A stretch of DNA of 64,000 nucleotides from Dendrocalamus latiflorus (lineage: Eukaryota; Streptophyta; Magnoliopsida; Poales; Poaceae), in contig CM029653.1 in the NCBI GenBank assembly GCA_017311315.1, forward strand, positions 41,975,122 through 42,039,121, read 5' to 3'. Under the pieces are notes generated by a model. The model saw only the letters and a list, made by a program, of their open reading frames with translations, was not told the DNA's origin and searched no databases. Within the stretch, counting starts at the first letter, position 1; each line of letters starts with the position of its first letter. Shown one piece after another: positions 33,868 through 45,083 of the stretch. The position numbers were made by a program, and so were the translations under genes.

Positions 33868-35173
33868 AATCGTACCTTGATGCGAAAGAATTAAGTCGTA
33901 TACACGACATGCTAGTTCACAAGTCGATCAAAACCCTTGCTAAAAAGGAAAAAAGTGGAACCGCTATTCAACTCCGTCAAGCAGCGAAGTAACTGTAAAC
34001 ACTGAAAACAGAAGGTAAAATCACGCAATCAAACACATGTAGAAAGAAGTGTTAGCCAATTCAGTATCCAATGAGCGGCCAATTCCATCCGTCGCCATCT
34101 CTCCCCTGGTTTCCAGGGCCAGGCATAGCATTAGTTCAGTTTTATCTAGTCGCTACTCCAATGGATTGCGACGATCGTCCGACCTGATCCGTGATGACGA
34201 ACCCTCGCCACGTGATGACACACGGCTGCATAACAACGCCCGCGCGGCCGTGCCTGATTAGCTATTTCTAGTATCCACCCGTGGGCGGCTGCCGCTGCTG
34301 TTTTCTCCTTTCGGACGCAGCCTCTTGTGATCTTGTCTACTGAAAAAACATTTCCTGAACTCCAGAAGATGTGTCGAAATAACAGAGTTCAGATCTGCCA
34401 ATTCAATTGAAACGTCATACATAGTGCAGTACCAGGAACAGTAAGCAAGATTAGGTGTGTCAATCAGATCCAGATTATCCGTTTTATCTTGTATTCGTAT
34501 CCGGACTATTTGATTCGTATTCGATACATTAAGACTCAAAGAGTATCAATGATATCTTTATTATCCGTTTTATCCGGCATGCGTATCCTGACTATTCATT
34601 CCGTAACAACCCTAATGAAGATTGGTGCGGTTTCCATGAGCTGATCTGCAAATAATAAGAAGTGCTTGTGGATCATTTAATCACTGAGTAACACTTAGGA
34701 CAAGTTCAGGACGCAGGCATTTCTTATGAATTGGAGTATACTGGAATTTGAACATGCGGAACCCATACGAGTCCTGCGAAAATTCTTGCATTCCGGTGTG
34801 TATCTCCTTGCAGGTTCGAGTTCTAGGACCCACGTACTTCTTTAATACCGGAGCTCATGGCCAAATTCCACACGCACAAAAAAAAGGGTTGCATTCCAAG
34901 GAAGACCTTAATCATGAATTCCTTTAAGACAACACTAAACCATCAGATCTTCGATCGAACAATACAAGCTGAAGCCGTGTAGGTTCGTTTGACGTCTAGT
35001 GCTGTTTAGATTGAACGTTCAAGATAGTGATATTTAATGATGGGAAATCATACCGTCCTAACTCCTGGATCGTTTATGACAGCTTTTCCATTACTAGGAT
35101 TATCGCATATTCACATTTCCATAAGCAGTAAAACGTACAACACCAGAATTAGAAGTCTGTACAAGCGTCTTGT
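33868..35173. other. intergenic between the DREB1 paralogues
   Basis: No gene seen. About 34440-34610 has repeated ATCCGTTTTATC and ATTCGTATCC words that resemble hAT subterminal sequence, without clear termini. Confidence 0.4.
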
Positions 35174-35896
35174 TCAGTTCCAGTAGCTCCAGAGGGACAC
35201 GTCAGCAACGTCACAGTCGCCGTCGTCGGAGCACGACGAATCCGAAGCCGGTGGCTCCATGAGCAACCCCTCCGCCAAGCTCGCGTAGTACAAGCCCCAG
35301 CCCATGTCACTCAGCACGTCCAGCTCGAACGGCGAAGCCTCTTCGTTACAACGCCCGGTAACCTCAGAAGAGGCGTCCGTGGCCGCGTCGTCGCCGGTAG
35401 AGGACGACTCCGACGTGGCCGACATGGCGTCCTCGGCGATCAGCGGCACGGCCTCGCACCGCAGCTGGAAGTCCTCCACGGCCTGCGCGACCGCGCGCTG
35501 GACGTCGCTCGCGCTGCGGAAGGCGGACGGCGGCGGCACGGCGAGCAGCGAGGCGGAGTCGGCGAAGTTGAGGCAGGCGGCGCGCCCGCGGAGCGCCAGC
35601 ATGGCGGCGTCGTGCGCGCGCGCGGCCGTCTCGGCGGCGTCGAACGTGCCGAGCCAGAGCCTGCACCCGCGCCGCCCAGGCACGCGGACCTCGCACACCC
35701 ACCGCCCGGCCCGGCCGCGCCGGCGCACGCCGCGGAACACCGGGTGGCGGGTCTCCCGGAACTTGGTGCGCCCCGCGCGGCGCTTCGGTGGAGAGGAGCA
35801 GACGGCCGGGACGCGCCGGTGGTCCGACGTCGAGGACGACGTGGAAGCCAGGGAGCTCGTCGACTCGCCGCTCACTTGTTCTTCTCCCGGACACAT
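35174..35896 (-). CDS. second DREB1/CBF-type AP2/ERF transcription factor (240 aa)
   Basis: Intronless. I chose ATG at 35896 (MCPGEEQVSGESTSS): the frame stays open 15 bases further, but only to a TTG, and the chosen N-terminus resembles the short MSGES-type start of rice DREB1A. The signature is PKRRAGRTKFRETRHP, with Arg where the family usually has Pro, followed by AP2 domain VFRGVRRRGRAGRWVCEVRVPG to NFADSASLL. The Trp of the DSAW motif is Ser here. The tail is acidic (LDVSDMGWGLYYASLAEG-like) and ends DVSLWSYWN, keeping LWSY. It binds CRT/DRE sites if functional. It is a tandem paralogue of the gene at 32375-33103, nearer in its tail to rice DREB1A. Confidence 0.94.
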   Translation of the reverse strand: MCPGEEQVSGESTSSLASTSSSTSDHRRVPAVCSSPPKRRAGRTKFRETRHPVFRGVRRRGRAGRWVCEVRVPGRRGCRLWLGTFDAAETAARAHDAAMLALRGRAACLNFADSASLLAVPPPSAFRSASDVQRAVAQAVEDFQLRCEAVPLIAEDAMSATSESSSTGDDAATDASSEVTGRCNEEASPFELDVLSDMGWGLYYASLAEGLLMEPPASDSSCSDDGDCDVADVSLWSYWN

Positions 35897-36006
35897 CGAA
35901 CAATACTCCAATAGCTAGCTCTCGGAGAGCTGCTCTGCTCTGGGTGGCGAGTGGTGATCGAGTGTAACAAGGAACGGTATAATTTCGTTGGTTTTGAGGG
36001 CGCGCA

Positions 36007-36012
36007 TTTATA
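36007..36012 (-). promoter_or_regulatory. TATA box of the second DREB1 gene
   Basis: TTATAAAT on the minus strand, about 110 bases upstream of the ATG at 35896. Confidence 0.6.
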
Positions 36013-36142
36013 AGCCGGGGAGAGATGGGGAATTTTGTTCTTGCTCCATCGTGGGCTGCTCTGGCCTCGACCAGTGAGAAGGCAGTGACCGCATGCATCG
36101 CGCGCACGCCCGCTAAGCCCGAACTGTGTTTGCCCCGCTAAA

Positions 36143-36383
36143 AGGGTTTTGTTTTTTTTTTACGGAAGCTTATAGATTTTAAGCTGCGGTTTATGATTTT
36201 TAGACTTGTTATATTAGAAATTACAGAATAATAAAAACTCACATGTGGTTTTACCGATATAAATGAAGCTGATACAGTATATATTATAATTAAATAGTAG
36301 ACTCTATCCTGAAAAGACACCTCGTTTAAAAGTTAGTTGCTGTAAAAAAAACTGAAAAGCAATTTCTAAAAACTGAAGAGAAC
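36143..36383. mobile_element. MITE family B, copy 1, edges approximate
   Basis: Family hallmarks: GGGTTTTGTTTT at the left, ACTCACATGTGGTTTTACCGATATAAATGAAG in the middle (compare 60260 and 46650), and GACACCTCGTTTAAAAGTTAGTTG near the right. No certain TSD. Confidence 0.6.
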
Positions 36384-36389
36384 ATACAC

Positions 36390-37752
36390 AAAAACGAAAG
36401 GTTTTTCTGATCGAGGCGGCCGGTAGGTCTCTGAGGTCGCCGTTGCCGGGTTGGCATCATGGCGAGTGACTTCAGAAACAATAACAGAACGGGGGTAAAA
36501 CTACGTAGGAGCTTAGCTAAGAGTGACGATGGTTTCTATCTCACACACACACCAAATGCTCGCTTGCTCGCGCGTTGGCCCCAGAGGCTGCCTAATCTGC
36601 CCGCTGCTCTCGGGCGTTACAAGTTGCTGTCTGCCAAACCGTCAAGTGGTAAGTCCTGAACAAGAGCACGTACCCTATTCCGCTATTCATCGCTCCCAAA
36701 CAAAAATGCCTGCCTTAAACAAGTAAAGAATGCGGGTATGCGAAAGGAGCAGACAAGGAATACATGGAACTAAGCGCGTTTGAAACGGTTAGAGATTTTG
36801 GTTTTTGGTTAAAGTTTTTGGCTTTTGGCTGATATAGAATAGTTTCAGTTGGAAGTAAATGTGGTTGAAAGTAAGAGGTGTTTGATTTGATTAGAGTTTT
36901 TGGCTGAGCTGATTTAGCAAGGCTAATTCAAATGCTACCTAAATAGTCATGTGACTTTGAACATTTTTCAAGGGTTTACCAACCTTTAATTTACCAAACT
37001 TGTTCATAACTTTACATGCACACTTGATCATTGGGAGTGTCAAAATACACTGTCGATATGTCGAACACAACATTACATAACGTGTTATATTGGAAGTTAT
37101 CAATAACATCATGACACCAAAGCCGTTGCAATAGCGTTACGCAACTCGGCACACACTAACCTTGTGCCAGAAGTGGGGACAAGGCCGATGGTGTGGCGCA
37201 GGCGGAGACGTAATGGAACCTCAAGCCAGAGGGCTGGCCAACTGGAGGGCATGGTGTAGGCGGAGGCAGATACACGGGTCAGGCCTTCTGTCGATAAGCA
37301 TATGGACGGGGATGTTGTAGATCCAATCGAACCGATGACAAAGACAGTGAAGGATGACAAAGACTTCAGGCCAAGGAAGGCGGCGGCATGGGATCGGCGA
37401 CGCATGGGCACAGAAGAGGTGGCCACGTGCTCGAGTGAAGAATGGGCAGACAAGAGAAGCCGAACATGGGTTTTGACAGATACATCGAAGCCACTTCAAG
37501 AAATGATTTTCAAAAGTCATGGTATTTGATTGGGCTTCTAAGCCAACTCCGGCGTTCAGTTGCAGCTTGCAGTGCGGCCGGACAAGGCACTGCTTTTTTT
37601 AGCCTCCCGGCGCCCACTTGCTCGAGAAAGGGGACGGACGGAAGATGCATGCCCCTTCCACGTACGGCTCAGGCTGCCTCATCCAGCGGCAACAAAAGCC
37701 GCGAACTGTAATGTGCGAATGCCTCGTTTAATTTCCGCCACGCACATTTTTC
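36390..37752. other. intergenic, no gene seen
   Basis: The 37100-37520 region has overlapping ORFs on both strands, but none matches a family I know and codon usage is not convincing. MITE-like AGTTTTTGGCTTTTGGCTGATA words occur at 36790-36920. Confidence 0.4.
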
Positions 37753-37755
37753 TTA

Positions 37756-38049
37756 GGGCATATACAATGCTAGATGCTTATATATGAATGTTTAAAGAGA
37801 GAGAATATAGCCACATCATCAAGCACCTATGCAAAAGTTATTTACTCCAATGCAAGCATCTCTTCCGTAGGTGTTTAGATGATATATTATCTATTAATAG
37901 ATATAGTTATACACATAATCACCTACTAAGTACCGATGCTTATTTAAGCATCGATGCTTCAAAATAAGCACCTTATCTATGCTATGTGGCAAGAAAAATC
38001 AGTTTTTTATTGCTAAGCATCTCTCTAAACGCCTGCATTGGACATGCTC
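37756..38049. mobile_element. Tourist-like MITE (294 bp)
   Basis: Termini are GGGCATATACAATGC and GCATTGGACATGCTC, flanked by TTA at 37753-37755 and 38050-38052. The interior is AT-rich with TAAGCATCGATGCTT, a perfect local dyad. Non-coding. Confidence 0.88.
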
Positions 38050-38052
38050 TTA

Positions 38053-38588
38053 ATAGAGAGGGAGGACCCCATATTACATTTATTGAATCCGGACAGAGTT
38101 ACTACAAAGCCACACTAACGTGCAGAAAATGGCTTACTTTGTCCTTGGCAGACTTATCAAAATAAAATGGATCTCTAATTCAACGGTTCTAAATCTAGAT
38201 AATGGTTAAAAAACATCTGAATAATATTTAATAAAACCCAACAAAATAGCTTTGGCCAAAGCGCGCAACATCATAACGATCGGAGGTTTAAACTTCAGCC
38301 CGAATTAGCCAACCGTAGCGCACTAGCAGTATAATACCTATCTCTCTAGCTGATGACGAGTGTAATTCTTACTAACCATGGTTTAGATGAGTTATTAATG
38401 TAGACTTTTTACTTTATTTGTCTTCAATTTAAATCCGTGACTTTTTTTAACAGGCGGGTCCCCTTGACAAAAACTTGGCCCAAATTACAGAACAGACAAA
38501 CAGCTTTCAGAGTACTTTTACATCCCCCCTGCTTTTATCCCCTAAATTTCCACCACGTACACACTTGGACGCTTGAGAGTGTGTTCTC
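38053..38588. other. intergenic, no gene seen
   Basis: No ORF, RNA gene or recognisable repeat boundary on either strand. Confidence 0.4.
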
Positions 38589-38825
38589 GGGGTTTTTTAG
38601 TTTTAGCTTTTGATATCAGCCTTACGAATAGTAATAATTTATAGAGAAATATACAAAGAGATATTTATGTATGATTTTAGCTAATATAAATAAAGCGGTT
38701 GTAGTATGTATTACAATCGACTAGTAAATTCTATCTTAAAAGATACTCTATTTAAATGTTAGGTACTATAAAAAAGATAATTACTGTAGAAAATCAATTT
38801 TTAGAAATCGATCTAAAACAGGACC
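38589..38825. mobile_element. MITE family B, copy 2, edges approximate
   Basis: Shares GGGTTTTTTAG at the left, TATGATTTTAGCTAATATAAATAAAG, TACAATCGACTAGTAAATTC and AAAAGATACTCTATTTAAATG with the other B copies. Non-coding. Confidence 0.6.
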
Positions 38826-39000
38826 TGAGTCTTCACCCAAATTAGCCGGTGTATAGTTGAGTTGACGGTAGCTCCAACACAGCAGCAGCGCACGTGTGTG
38901 CACTGCTTATCCATGCACACGCTCCGATCGATCAGTTGTGGTTATCAGGTTCAATTTGATTGTAATGACTTCAATTTGATTACTAAAAAGATATATGGGT

Positions 39001-39227
39001 GGGTTCTTTTATGCTTATGATTTATGTCTTAAATATTTGAATTCTGGCTGTTCGCAAGAAATAGTACGCACAGAAAATAGTCACGTGCGATTTTAACAGG
39101 TACAACTGAAGTCAGTATATTTTCACTATAATTTTTCTATCAACTTCGTCTTAAAAAACACATCATTTGAAAATTAGTTATTATGGTATAAACATAAGTT
39201 AGTTTTAAGCTAAACCTAACACACCCT
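39001..39227. mobile_element. MITE family B, copy 3, edges approximate
   Basis: Starts GGGTTCTTTTATGC. It contains TTGAATTCTGGCTGTTCGCAAG, CACGTGCGATTTTAACAGG and AAAAAACACATCATTTGAAAA, and ends near AACCTAACACACCC. Confidence 0.6.
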
Positions 39228-40055
39228 ATATCTACCACCACGGAGTTCTGGCGATTGGACGATGCACGTAAAATATCCCGGCCACTAGTATTGCATTCTG
39301 ACGTAGTAGTACACATCACTCGTATCTCCCCGATCGATCCGTGCTATAGGTTTTCTTGGCCAGTCATGTACGGTTCCGTGCGTCAGTAGACAAGGCTTGG
39401 CCTCTCCCAGGCAGCGCACGAGGGACGTCAAAGTCGAGTCATGACGGCTAAGCACACGAGAGACGTCAAAGTCGAGTCATGACGGCTAAGATCCATATGA
39501 CATCACGCCTTACATTGCAATTGCACGGTCTGGTTTTGAGACTCGTTAGTTGCACTAGGTCTCGCCAGACGGCGGGTTCAATTAAAAATCTTGTTATGAG
39601 ACTCGTTAGTTGCACTAGGACTTGCTAGTTGTATTGTAAAGATCTCATTATAATTTTTTGAGTCGCACATCTTTTAGAAGCGTGTAATGATCGGTATTAT
39701 GAGATTATCATATATTATGGATAAAGCTATATAACCTCTGTAGAGTGTATAATCTATACTAGATAGTCGTGTCCACGGTCATGGGCAAGCTAAGTAAAGT
39801 TTTTCATAAATTAGACTTTGTTTTTTTAAAATGGTTTACAAGCAGCTTATGGATGGATGGAATTCATATGAGATCTTTTTGAGGAAAGATGGTTCAGGTG
39901 GGATACCCGTGAATAGGTTAGTGTTTGTTTGGAACCTGCACTAATGATATTATTTTGTTAAAATCTTGTTTCTATCTTCAAATTCAACTTTTGAATCTAC
40001 TTACAATATTTACTTCAATTCTGCTTTTTGCTCAATTAACCTTACTATGCCTTCC
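39228..40055. other. intergenic with short tandem duplications
   Basis: A block of about 45 bp containing GACGTCAAAGTCGAGTCATG is present twice (39414-39490). GAGACTCGTTAGTTGCACTAGG also recurs (39538 and 39598). No gene seen. Confidence 0.5.
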
Positions 40056-40063
40056 TTTGTCAG

Positions 40064-40222
40064 CAGGGGCGGAACCAGCTGAGGCCTAGGCCTCGGGCCC
40101 AGCCCACTGGAGAGCGCATGGCCCAGTCCAATCTCTTGTTAGCTACAGTAAAAGTTAGTGGAAAACTTTGACCTGGGCCTCGGGCCGTTGTCCCGATGGC
40201 CCGAGGCCCAGCTACGCCCCTG
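40064..40222. mobile_element. short hAT-type MITE (159 bp)
   Basis: Termini CAGGGGCGGAACCAGC and GCTACGCCCCTG form an inverted repeat, with GGCCTCGGGCC-like words inside each end. An 8-bp TSD, TTTGTCAG (40056-40063) and TTTGTCAA (40223-40230), differs by one base. The small size and TSD length fit hAT. Confidence 0.85.
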
Positions 40223-40230
40223 TTTGTCAA

Positions 40231-41289
40231 TCCTTATGCATGCATTAATTTGGTTAAATCTCTTGGTGTAACTTATAGAGTATTTTATGTGCTCATGTTG
40301 CTCAATTCATCATTTTTAGATGACGACTTTGACTTTGGTGAGGATCAGAATATCTAGGCCGCGTCTTACTGTCATTTGCATGTGGGCAGGCTTAGTGGGT
40401 TTCTTCTGCTTCGGTTTTATCTTCCGCTGCTTATATTTAATTTTGTTTTATGGATCATTGATGTAAACTTTGGCCATCAGGCCCATATTCAGTTAAATAA
40501 AGTTTATCATTGTACTTGATAGGTATCCCTGTTGTCACTGTGTGCACTAGATGATCGTGGGCTAGTACGATTTACACAGATGATTCTGGAGTTGTTGCTC
40601 CGGGATCCGACAGTAATCCCCCTAAGAAACCATTACACATATAAAAACACTATGATGATCTTAGGTCTAAGGATATTACATATGCTATGTATGAGATCAA
40701 TTGATAACTCTTAAGAATATAACAATTTCTATAGTAACTCATTGTAGGTCAATGCAGCACTATGTTATCTAATATGTGGCCATATTATTGATTAATATCC
40801 CCATAGCTATGATCTATGAAACATGATGATCAATTAATACATATGTTGATCTATAAATTATAATTGTCTTACATAATAATATAAAATCAGAGAAAATTTA
40901 GAATAACATTAAAACATGAATAAAGAGTTTCACGAACAAGTCACATACTTGTTGATCAATATGATAGACATTTATTTAAGGTACAAAATGATATATTATT
41001 TAAAAGATCATCTCTATGGCCGTGTCTAGAACATATTATTAATAGTTAATGCAGTTCTGATTGTCTACCTAGTGCAATTTTACATGCAAATGAACTTGCA
41101 GTCAGTAATGTAAGTTCTATAATGCATGCAATTCTCCGTTTCATCGGCCATGTGTTAATCTTAACCAGAATCCATGTCGATACCAATCGAAATCCCGTAA
41201 TAAAACATGGCCGACCGGACTGCTTCAGTTCCTGCGAGTTTGCTGGTGATAAATCAGGCCAGGCCACACTCCCGACTCCCGAGAGCCGG
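40231..41289. other. intergenic, no gene seen
   Basis: AT-rich after 40500, with no supported ORF. The 60-codon frame at 40532 has no recognisable features. Confidence 0.4.
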
Positions 41290-41440
41290 CCTTGTTTTGC
41301 GAGAAACCAATCTGGGCCCTTTTTTCCCAGTGGACCATATCCGGCCGGCCCGTATCTTTGTTTCTTTTTAGACGGCCTTGTTTTGCGACAAGCCAATCTG
41401 GGCCTTTTTTCCAGTGGACCATATCCGGCCGGCCCGTATG
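41290..41440. repeat. 86-bp tandem duplication
   Basis: The segment from CCTTGTTTTGCGA through CCAATCTGGGCC, CCAGTGGACCATATCCGGCC and GGCCCGTAT occurs at 41290 and again at 41376, with small differences. The ORFs crossing it simply repeat. Confidence 0.85.
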
Positions 41441-41539
41441 TTTTTTCTCTCTCACTTCACTGTTCTCCTTTTCCCTTTCCCTGAGAATATTAATTAACCT
41501 GCCCCATCTAAAAACGAATAATAATTTTCTGCACACCTA

Positions 41540-41769
41540 GGCCCTGTTTGGCACAGCTCTAGCTCCGAGATCTATGCTGGATCTGTAGTTTGTTGACTAA
41601 ATTAAAGTGATTTAAATATTTTTATTTAATATATAATATAAATGAAATGAGTCATGTAAATGCACTTAACATGCCTGCAACTCTAGATCCAGGATTTCCT
41701 AGAGCTACAGATGATCAGCTCTAGGAAATCTTCAGATTTCCTAGAGCTAGAGCTCTGCCAAACGGGGCC
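41540..41769. mobile_element. Tourist-like MITE (230 bp)
   Basis: Termini are GGCCCTGTTTGGCA and TGCCAAACGGGGCC, flanked by CTA (41537-41539 and 41770-41772). The right half holds three copies of a CTAGAGCT / CTAGGAAATC word. The GGCCCTGTTTGG terminus is widespread among grass Tourist elements. Confidence 0.82.
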
Positions 41770-41772
41770 CTA

Positions 41773-42941
41773 GTCATACACATTCAGTCTTAGAGCTTCA
41801 CTAGCAAGGAAAGGCAACATACATATACAAGGGGAGGATCGAAGTTGAAGGATGTGATCAACATCAAAGGATAACTATTCATCCATCAATTTATGCCAAA
41901 TCATTCAAAACTAATAATGCATGCGCTCAACTTGACTATCGAGATAGGAAATTTCTCTCCCATTAAACTATAGGTGCAAGACCTGAATTACTGGCTAGCT
42001 TACCAGTGCAGAATCCTCGTACTCGTCCACATTAGCTCATGCTACTACTTTCTTTTAGACCTTTTTTTTAGACCCCCTCTAATTACAATGGGCTATACCC
42101 CGAGAACATCATGCATGCGTGATGATTCTGCTAGCTTAGCCGTTGGATGAAAGGAACAATATCCAGGAGATCAAGCTCGGAGAAAGGGTACGGTACAATC
42201 TCTTGCCAATATGTCAAAACTCCTACTGATCCATGTTTTTTTAATAACAAAACCTACTCATACAGTAGCCACAAGATGTAATAATACATATGTGCGAGAA
42301 TCATGCAGCTTATCAGATACTATAAACGGTTATTTGGCATTAGAGCCATCGCGATTATAAAATCCAGAGTCTTCATCAACAATCAGTTCATTAATTAGAG
42401 AGCTACCATCTTAGTAGTATATGTTAGGGAAAAAAATGGGAAGGTCGAGCAAGCAGTGTGATAAGAGTTTCAAAGCACGCGAAGGGCCATTTCTAGCTGT
42501 CTGTTTGATCATGACTCGCTTGTCAATCGCGTAAGCCGTAAAGATCAGTAAAGCAAACGGGATCAGCGTGCATGTGGAAGGAGACGTGCATTCATACCAC
42601 ATGCATATACATCAAATTTCAAAAAAAAAAATCTATAAATATACGCACATAACAAGTAGTCGATAGGATTCAAACTGTGGCCTTTTTGGACAGCACGGGT
42701 TGGAGTAGCCAATAAGTTGGAAGACATGACATGTACTTAAGTAGTTGCAACACATGTAGCTCCGTTTAGAACACAGAAATTTCATAGGATTTTAGAAGGA
42801 ATTTCATAAGAGACAGTTCAAGTCCTACATGCATTGTGAAAAATCCCCGTGTTTCAAATGGAACAAGATATACAGTTGATACCCAGCTGAACGATGAGAT
42901 GTTCAGTAGTGCTGAGTTCCAAATGGGGCAAGATATAGGTT
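41773..42941. other. intergenic, no gene seen
   Basis: AT-rich. No ORF, RNA gene or repeat family was recognised. Confidence 0.4.
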
Positions 42942-43440
42942 GGTTTTTTTGGGTTGTGACTTATAACTTTTGGTTTATAGCTTTTGAATTCTGGCTGTTT
43001 ACAAGAGATAATACGGAGAGGAAAAAAGTCGTATGTGTTTTTAGCGGATATAAGTAAATTCGGTATAATGTGTACTACAATATACTTATAGATCATATCT
43101 TAGGTGGTGATCGGTTCGGCTGAAAAGCTCGTGGCTTATGGCTGAAAACACTGTAGCTGACTGAAAAAAACACTGTAACTGACAGAGGCTTATTTAGCAT
43201 AATTAAATTTAAAAAATTTTAAAATAAAAAAATATGTTAGCCCATTACGTATAATACAAGCAAATACGGGAAAAAAAGAACCGGCAAAAAAGCTCAACAA
43301 AAAGCCAAAAGTTCAGAAAAAGACGAAACTTATAAATAGTGAAAAATAAGCCAGAAGATGAAGCCAAGTTGATCAGAACTTTAAAGAAACACTCTATTTA
43401 AAACTAATTACTATAGTATAAAGTATGGACTATAAGTTAT
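42942..43440. mobile_element. MITE family B, copy 4, interrupted by a family A MITE
   Basis: Left part 42942-43102: TTTTTTTGGGTTGTGACTT, TTGAATTCTGGCTGTTTAC, GTGTTTTTAGCGGATATAAG, ATCATATCTTA. Right part 43381-43440: TTAAAGAAACACTCTATTTAAAACTAATTAC. The two parts join across TTA to the usual family B order, so the family A copy at 43103-43380 inserted later. Confidence 0.72.
43103..43380. mobile_element. MITE family A, copy 2, nested in family B (278 bp)
   Basis: TTA at 43100-43102 and 43381-43383. Shared family words: GCTGAAAACACTGTAGCTGA, GGCTTATTTAGCATAATTAAATTT, GTTAGCCCATTACG and AAATAGTGAAAAATAAGCCAGAAG. Confidence 0.82.
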
Positions 43441-43445
43441 ATGGG

Positions 43446-44204
43446 GAAAAGGGGACAGTACCACATGCTGAGACAGATGAGATGATCCAACCGAGGCTCA
43501 TCGTGTTGCCATTTTAACAGGTCTAGGTCCAGCTACCGCACGTGTAGCTAGGCTCTAGGTGCCCAATCGCTATGCACAGTGTGTAACGCGAGCAGTACAG
43601 TACGTACACAGTTGGCGCGGTGTTCCTCGCAAAGGCGGTCGGCCCCTAATTATTGGTGCAGGCAGGTGGCACGACTCCCGGTCAAATCGCGAGACATGCG
43701 TGCGTGCGTGCGTGCGCTCTTCCGGTGAGAAACAGCTTCTTGTTTCACCCGATCAAACCCGACCGGCCAGGCAACCCTGATCGTATCGTGATCGACCCCT
43801 TGGGGCCTCAATCACAAAGGCACAAACCCTAGCTCTTTTCTATCGCCCAACATGTTGTTGTACCGGTGGGATCGAATCTAACTAGCTAGCTAGCCTGTGT
43901 ACTGGCCACTCGTGTACGTACGTACGTCTTCACTTCGCAGAGTTGCAGTGTTGTTGGTCAGTTGGTCCCCCAGGAAGATGGGAACTGGGAGAGCTAAGGC
44001 CACTCGTCGCGTTGGCCCTCCCATCGACCGCATGCCATGCACAGTACTAGGCCTGCGTCCTTTTTGCGCGCGCCTGCCGAGGTCGCGGACGTGTGCGGCC
44101 GGCGGCACGCAGCGAGCGAGAAAAGTGGCCAATCAGTCGATAAAAACCCTTGCGCGCGCGGTGAACCAGGCGCGGATTGCCGACGTGCGCACGGGGACTT
44201 TTAA
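43446..44204. other. intergenic, no gene seen
   Basis: Contains GTGCGTGCGTGCGTGCG (about 43690) and CGTACGTACGTAC short tandem runs. ORFs here are not recognisable. Confidence 0.4.
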
Positions 44205-44506
44205 AAGCCCGCTCGGTTTAGACTTGAGTTTTGATGGCTTAGGGCAGTTCCAACCCTCCAACTAGGATAGTTTTCATAGCATTAAATACCCTGCCACGTA
44301 GGTAAAAAATCTGATGTGACATCTTATTTAATGAGGAAAGAGGAGAAAAACACAAGAAACCGTTTCTCATATGAGAAACGAAGTCGGCTCAACGTCCGAT
44401 GCGGGAGGAAATCGCTCTTTTCGCGTTGGGGACTCCAGCGTCGTTTCCATCCGATCTTGTGTGGCGCCGCCGCCTCCCCCTCCAATCCCGCGCGCGCGCC
44501 TCCTCC

Positions 44507-44783
44507 GTTCCCGCGAGTGGTGCTGCGACCGGCGAGCTGAGGCGGCGGAGGAGGAGAGGAAGCGCGAGGGCGGAGTACCTGGGCCGGTGGATCTGCGGGC
44601 TCTGCGCGGAGGCCGTCGGCGACAAGATCCGCCGCGCGGGAGCCGGGGAGATCACCACGGCTGAGGCGCTCGACCGGCACGTCGCGTTCGCTCGCGCGGC
44701 GCCGCGGGCGCCGGGGAGGGCGGCTAAGGACGACCTCGTGGCCGCCGTCGCGCGCCTGCTGCGCCGCTGCCTCGACTCGCCGC
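44507..44783 (+). pseudogene. captured DUF1677 fragment, copy 1
   Basis: In one frame: AEYLGRWICGLCAEAVGDKI, then EITTAEALDRHVAFARAAP, then KDDLVAAVARLLRRCLDSP. This matches the C-terminal part of the plant DUF1677 family (CGLCxEAV, EEALxxHxxFC, DxLIAxMRxLLRRSLDSP); function unknown. The N-terminal cysteine motif of the family is missing. It lies inside a longer chimeric frame (44399-45133) that is open by GC bias, so it is a transposon-borne fragment rather than a working gene. Confidence 0.78.
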
Positions 44784-44883
44784 CGCCGCCTCCCCCTCCG
44801 ATCCCGCGCGCGCCTCCTCCGTTCCCGCGCGCCTGCGCGCTTCCTTCCGACGCGCCTCCCTCCGATCCCGCGCTTCTCCCCTC

Positions 44884-45083
44884 CGAGTGGTGCTGCGACC
44901 GGCGAGCTGAGGTGGCAGAGGAGGAGAGGAAGCGTGAGGGCGGAGTACCTGGGCCGGTGGATCTGCGGGCTCTGCGCGGAGGCCGTCGGCGACGAGATCC
45001 GCCGCGCGGGAGCCGGGGAGGGCGGCCGAGGATGACCTCGTGGCCGCCGTCGCGCGCCTGCTGCGCCGCTGCCTCGACTCGCC
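44884..45083 (+). pseudogene. captured DUF1677 fragment, copy 2 (internally deleted)
   Basis: Repeats copy 1 from GAGTGGTGCTGCGACC, with AEYLGRWICGLCAEAVGDEI in a different frame from copy 1. It lacks the segment encoding TTAEALDRHVAFAR, jumping from GCCGGGGAG to GGCGGCCGAGGATGACC, then resumes the VAAVARLLRRCLDSP-coding DNA. This indicates a tandem duplication followed by deletion, or two unequal captures. Confidence 0.75.

Noticed and set aside
35897..35911. Five extra N-terminal codons for the second DREB1 gene
   Set aside because: The upstream start would be TTG; the in-frame ATG at 35896 gives a family-like N-terminus.
37109..37711. Overlapping ORFs on both strands between 37.1 and 37.7 kb
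   Set aside because: No domain, and none of the frames shows a convincing start context or splice-joined partner.
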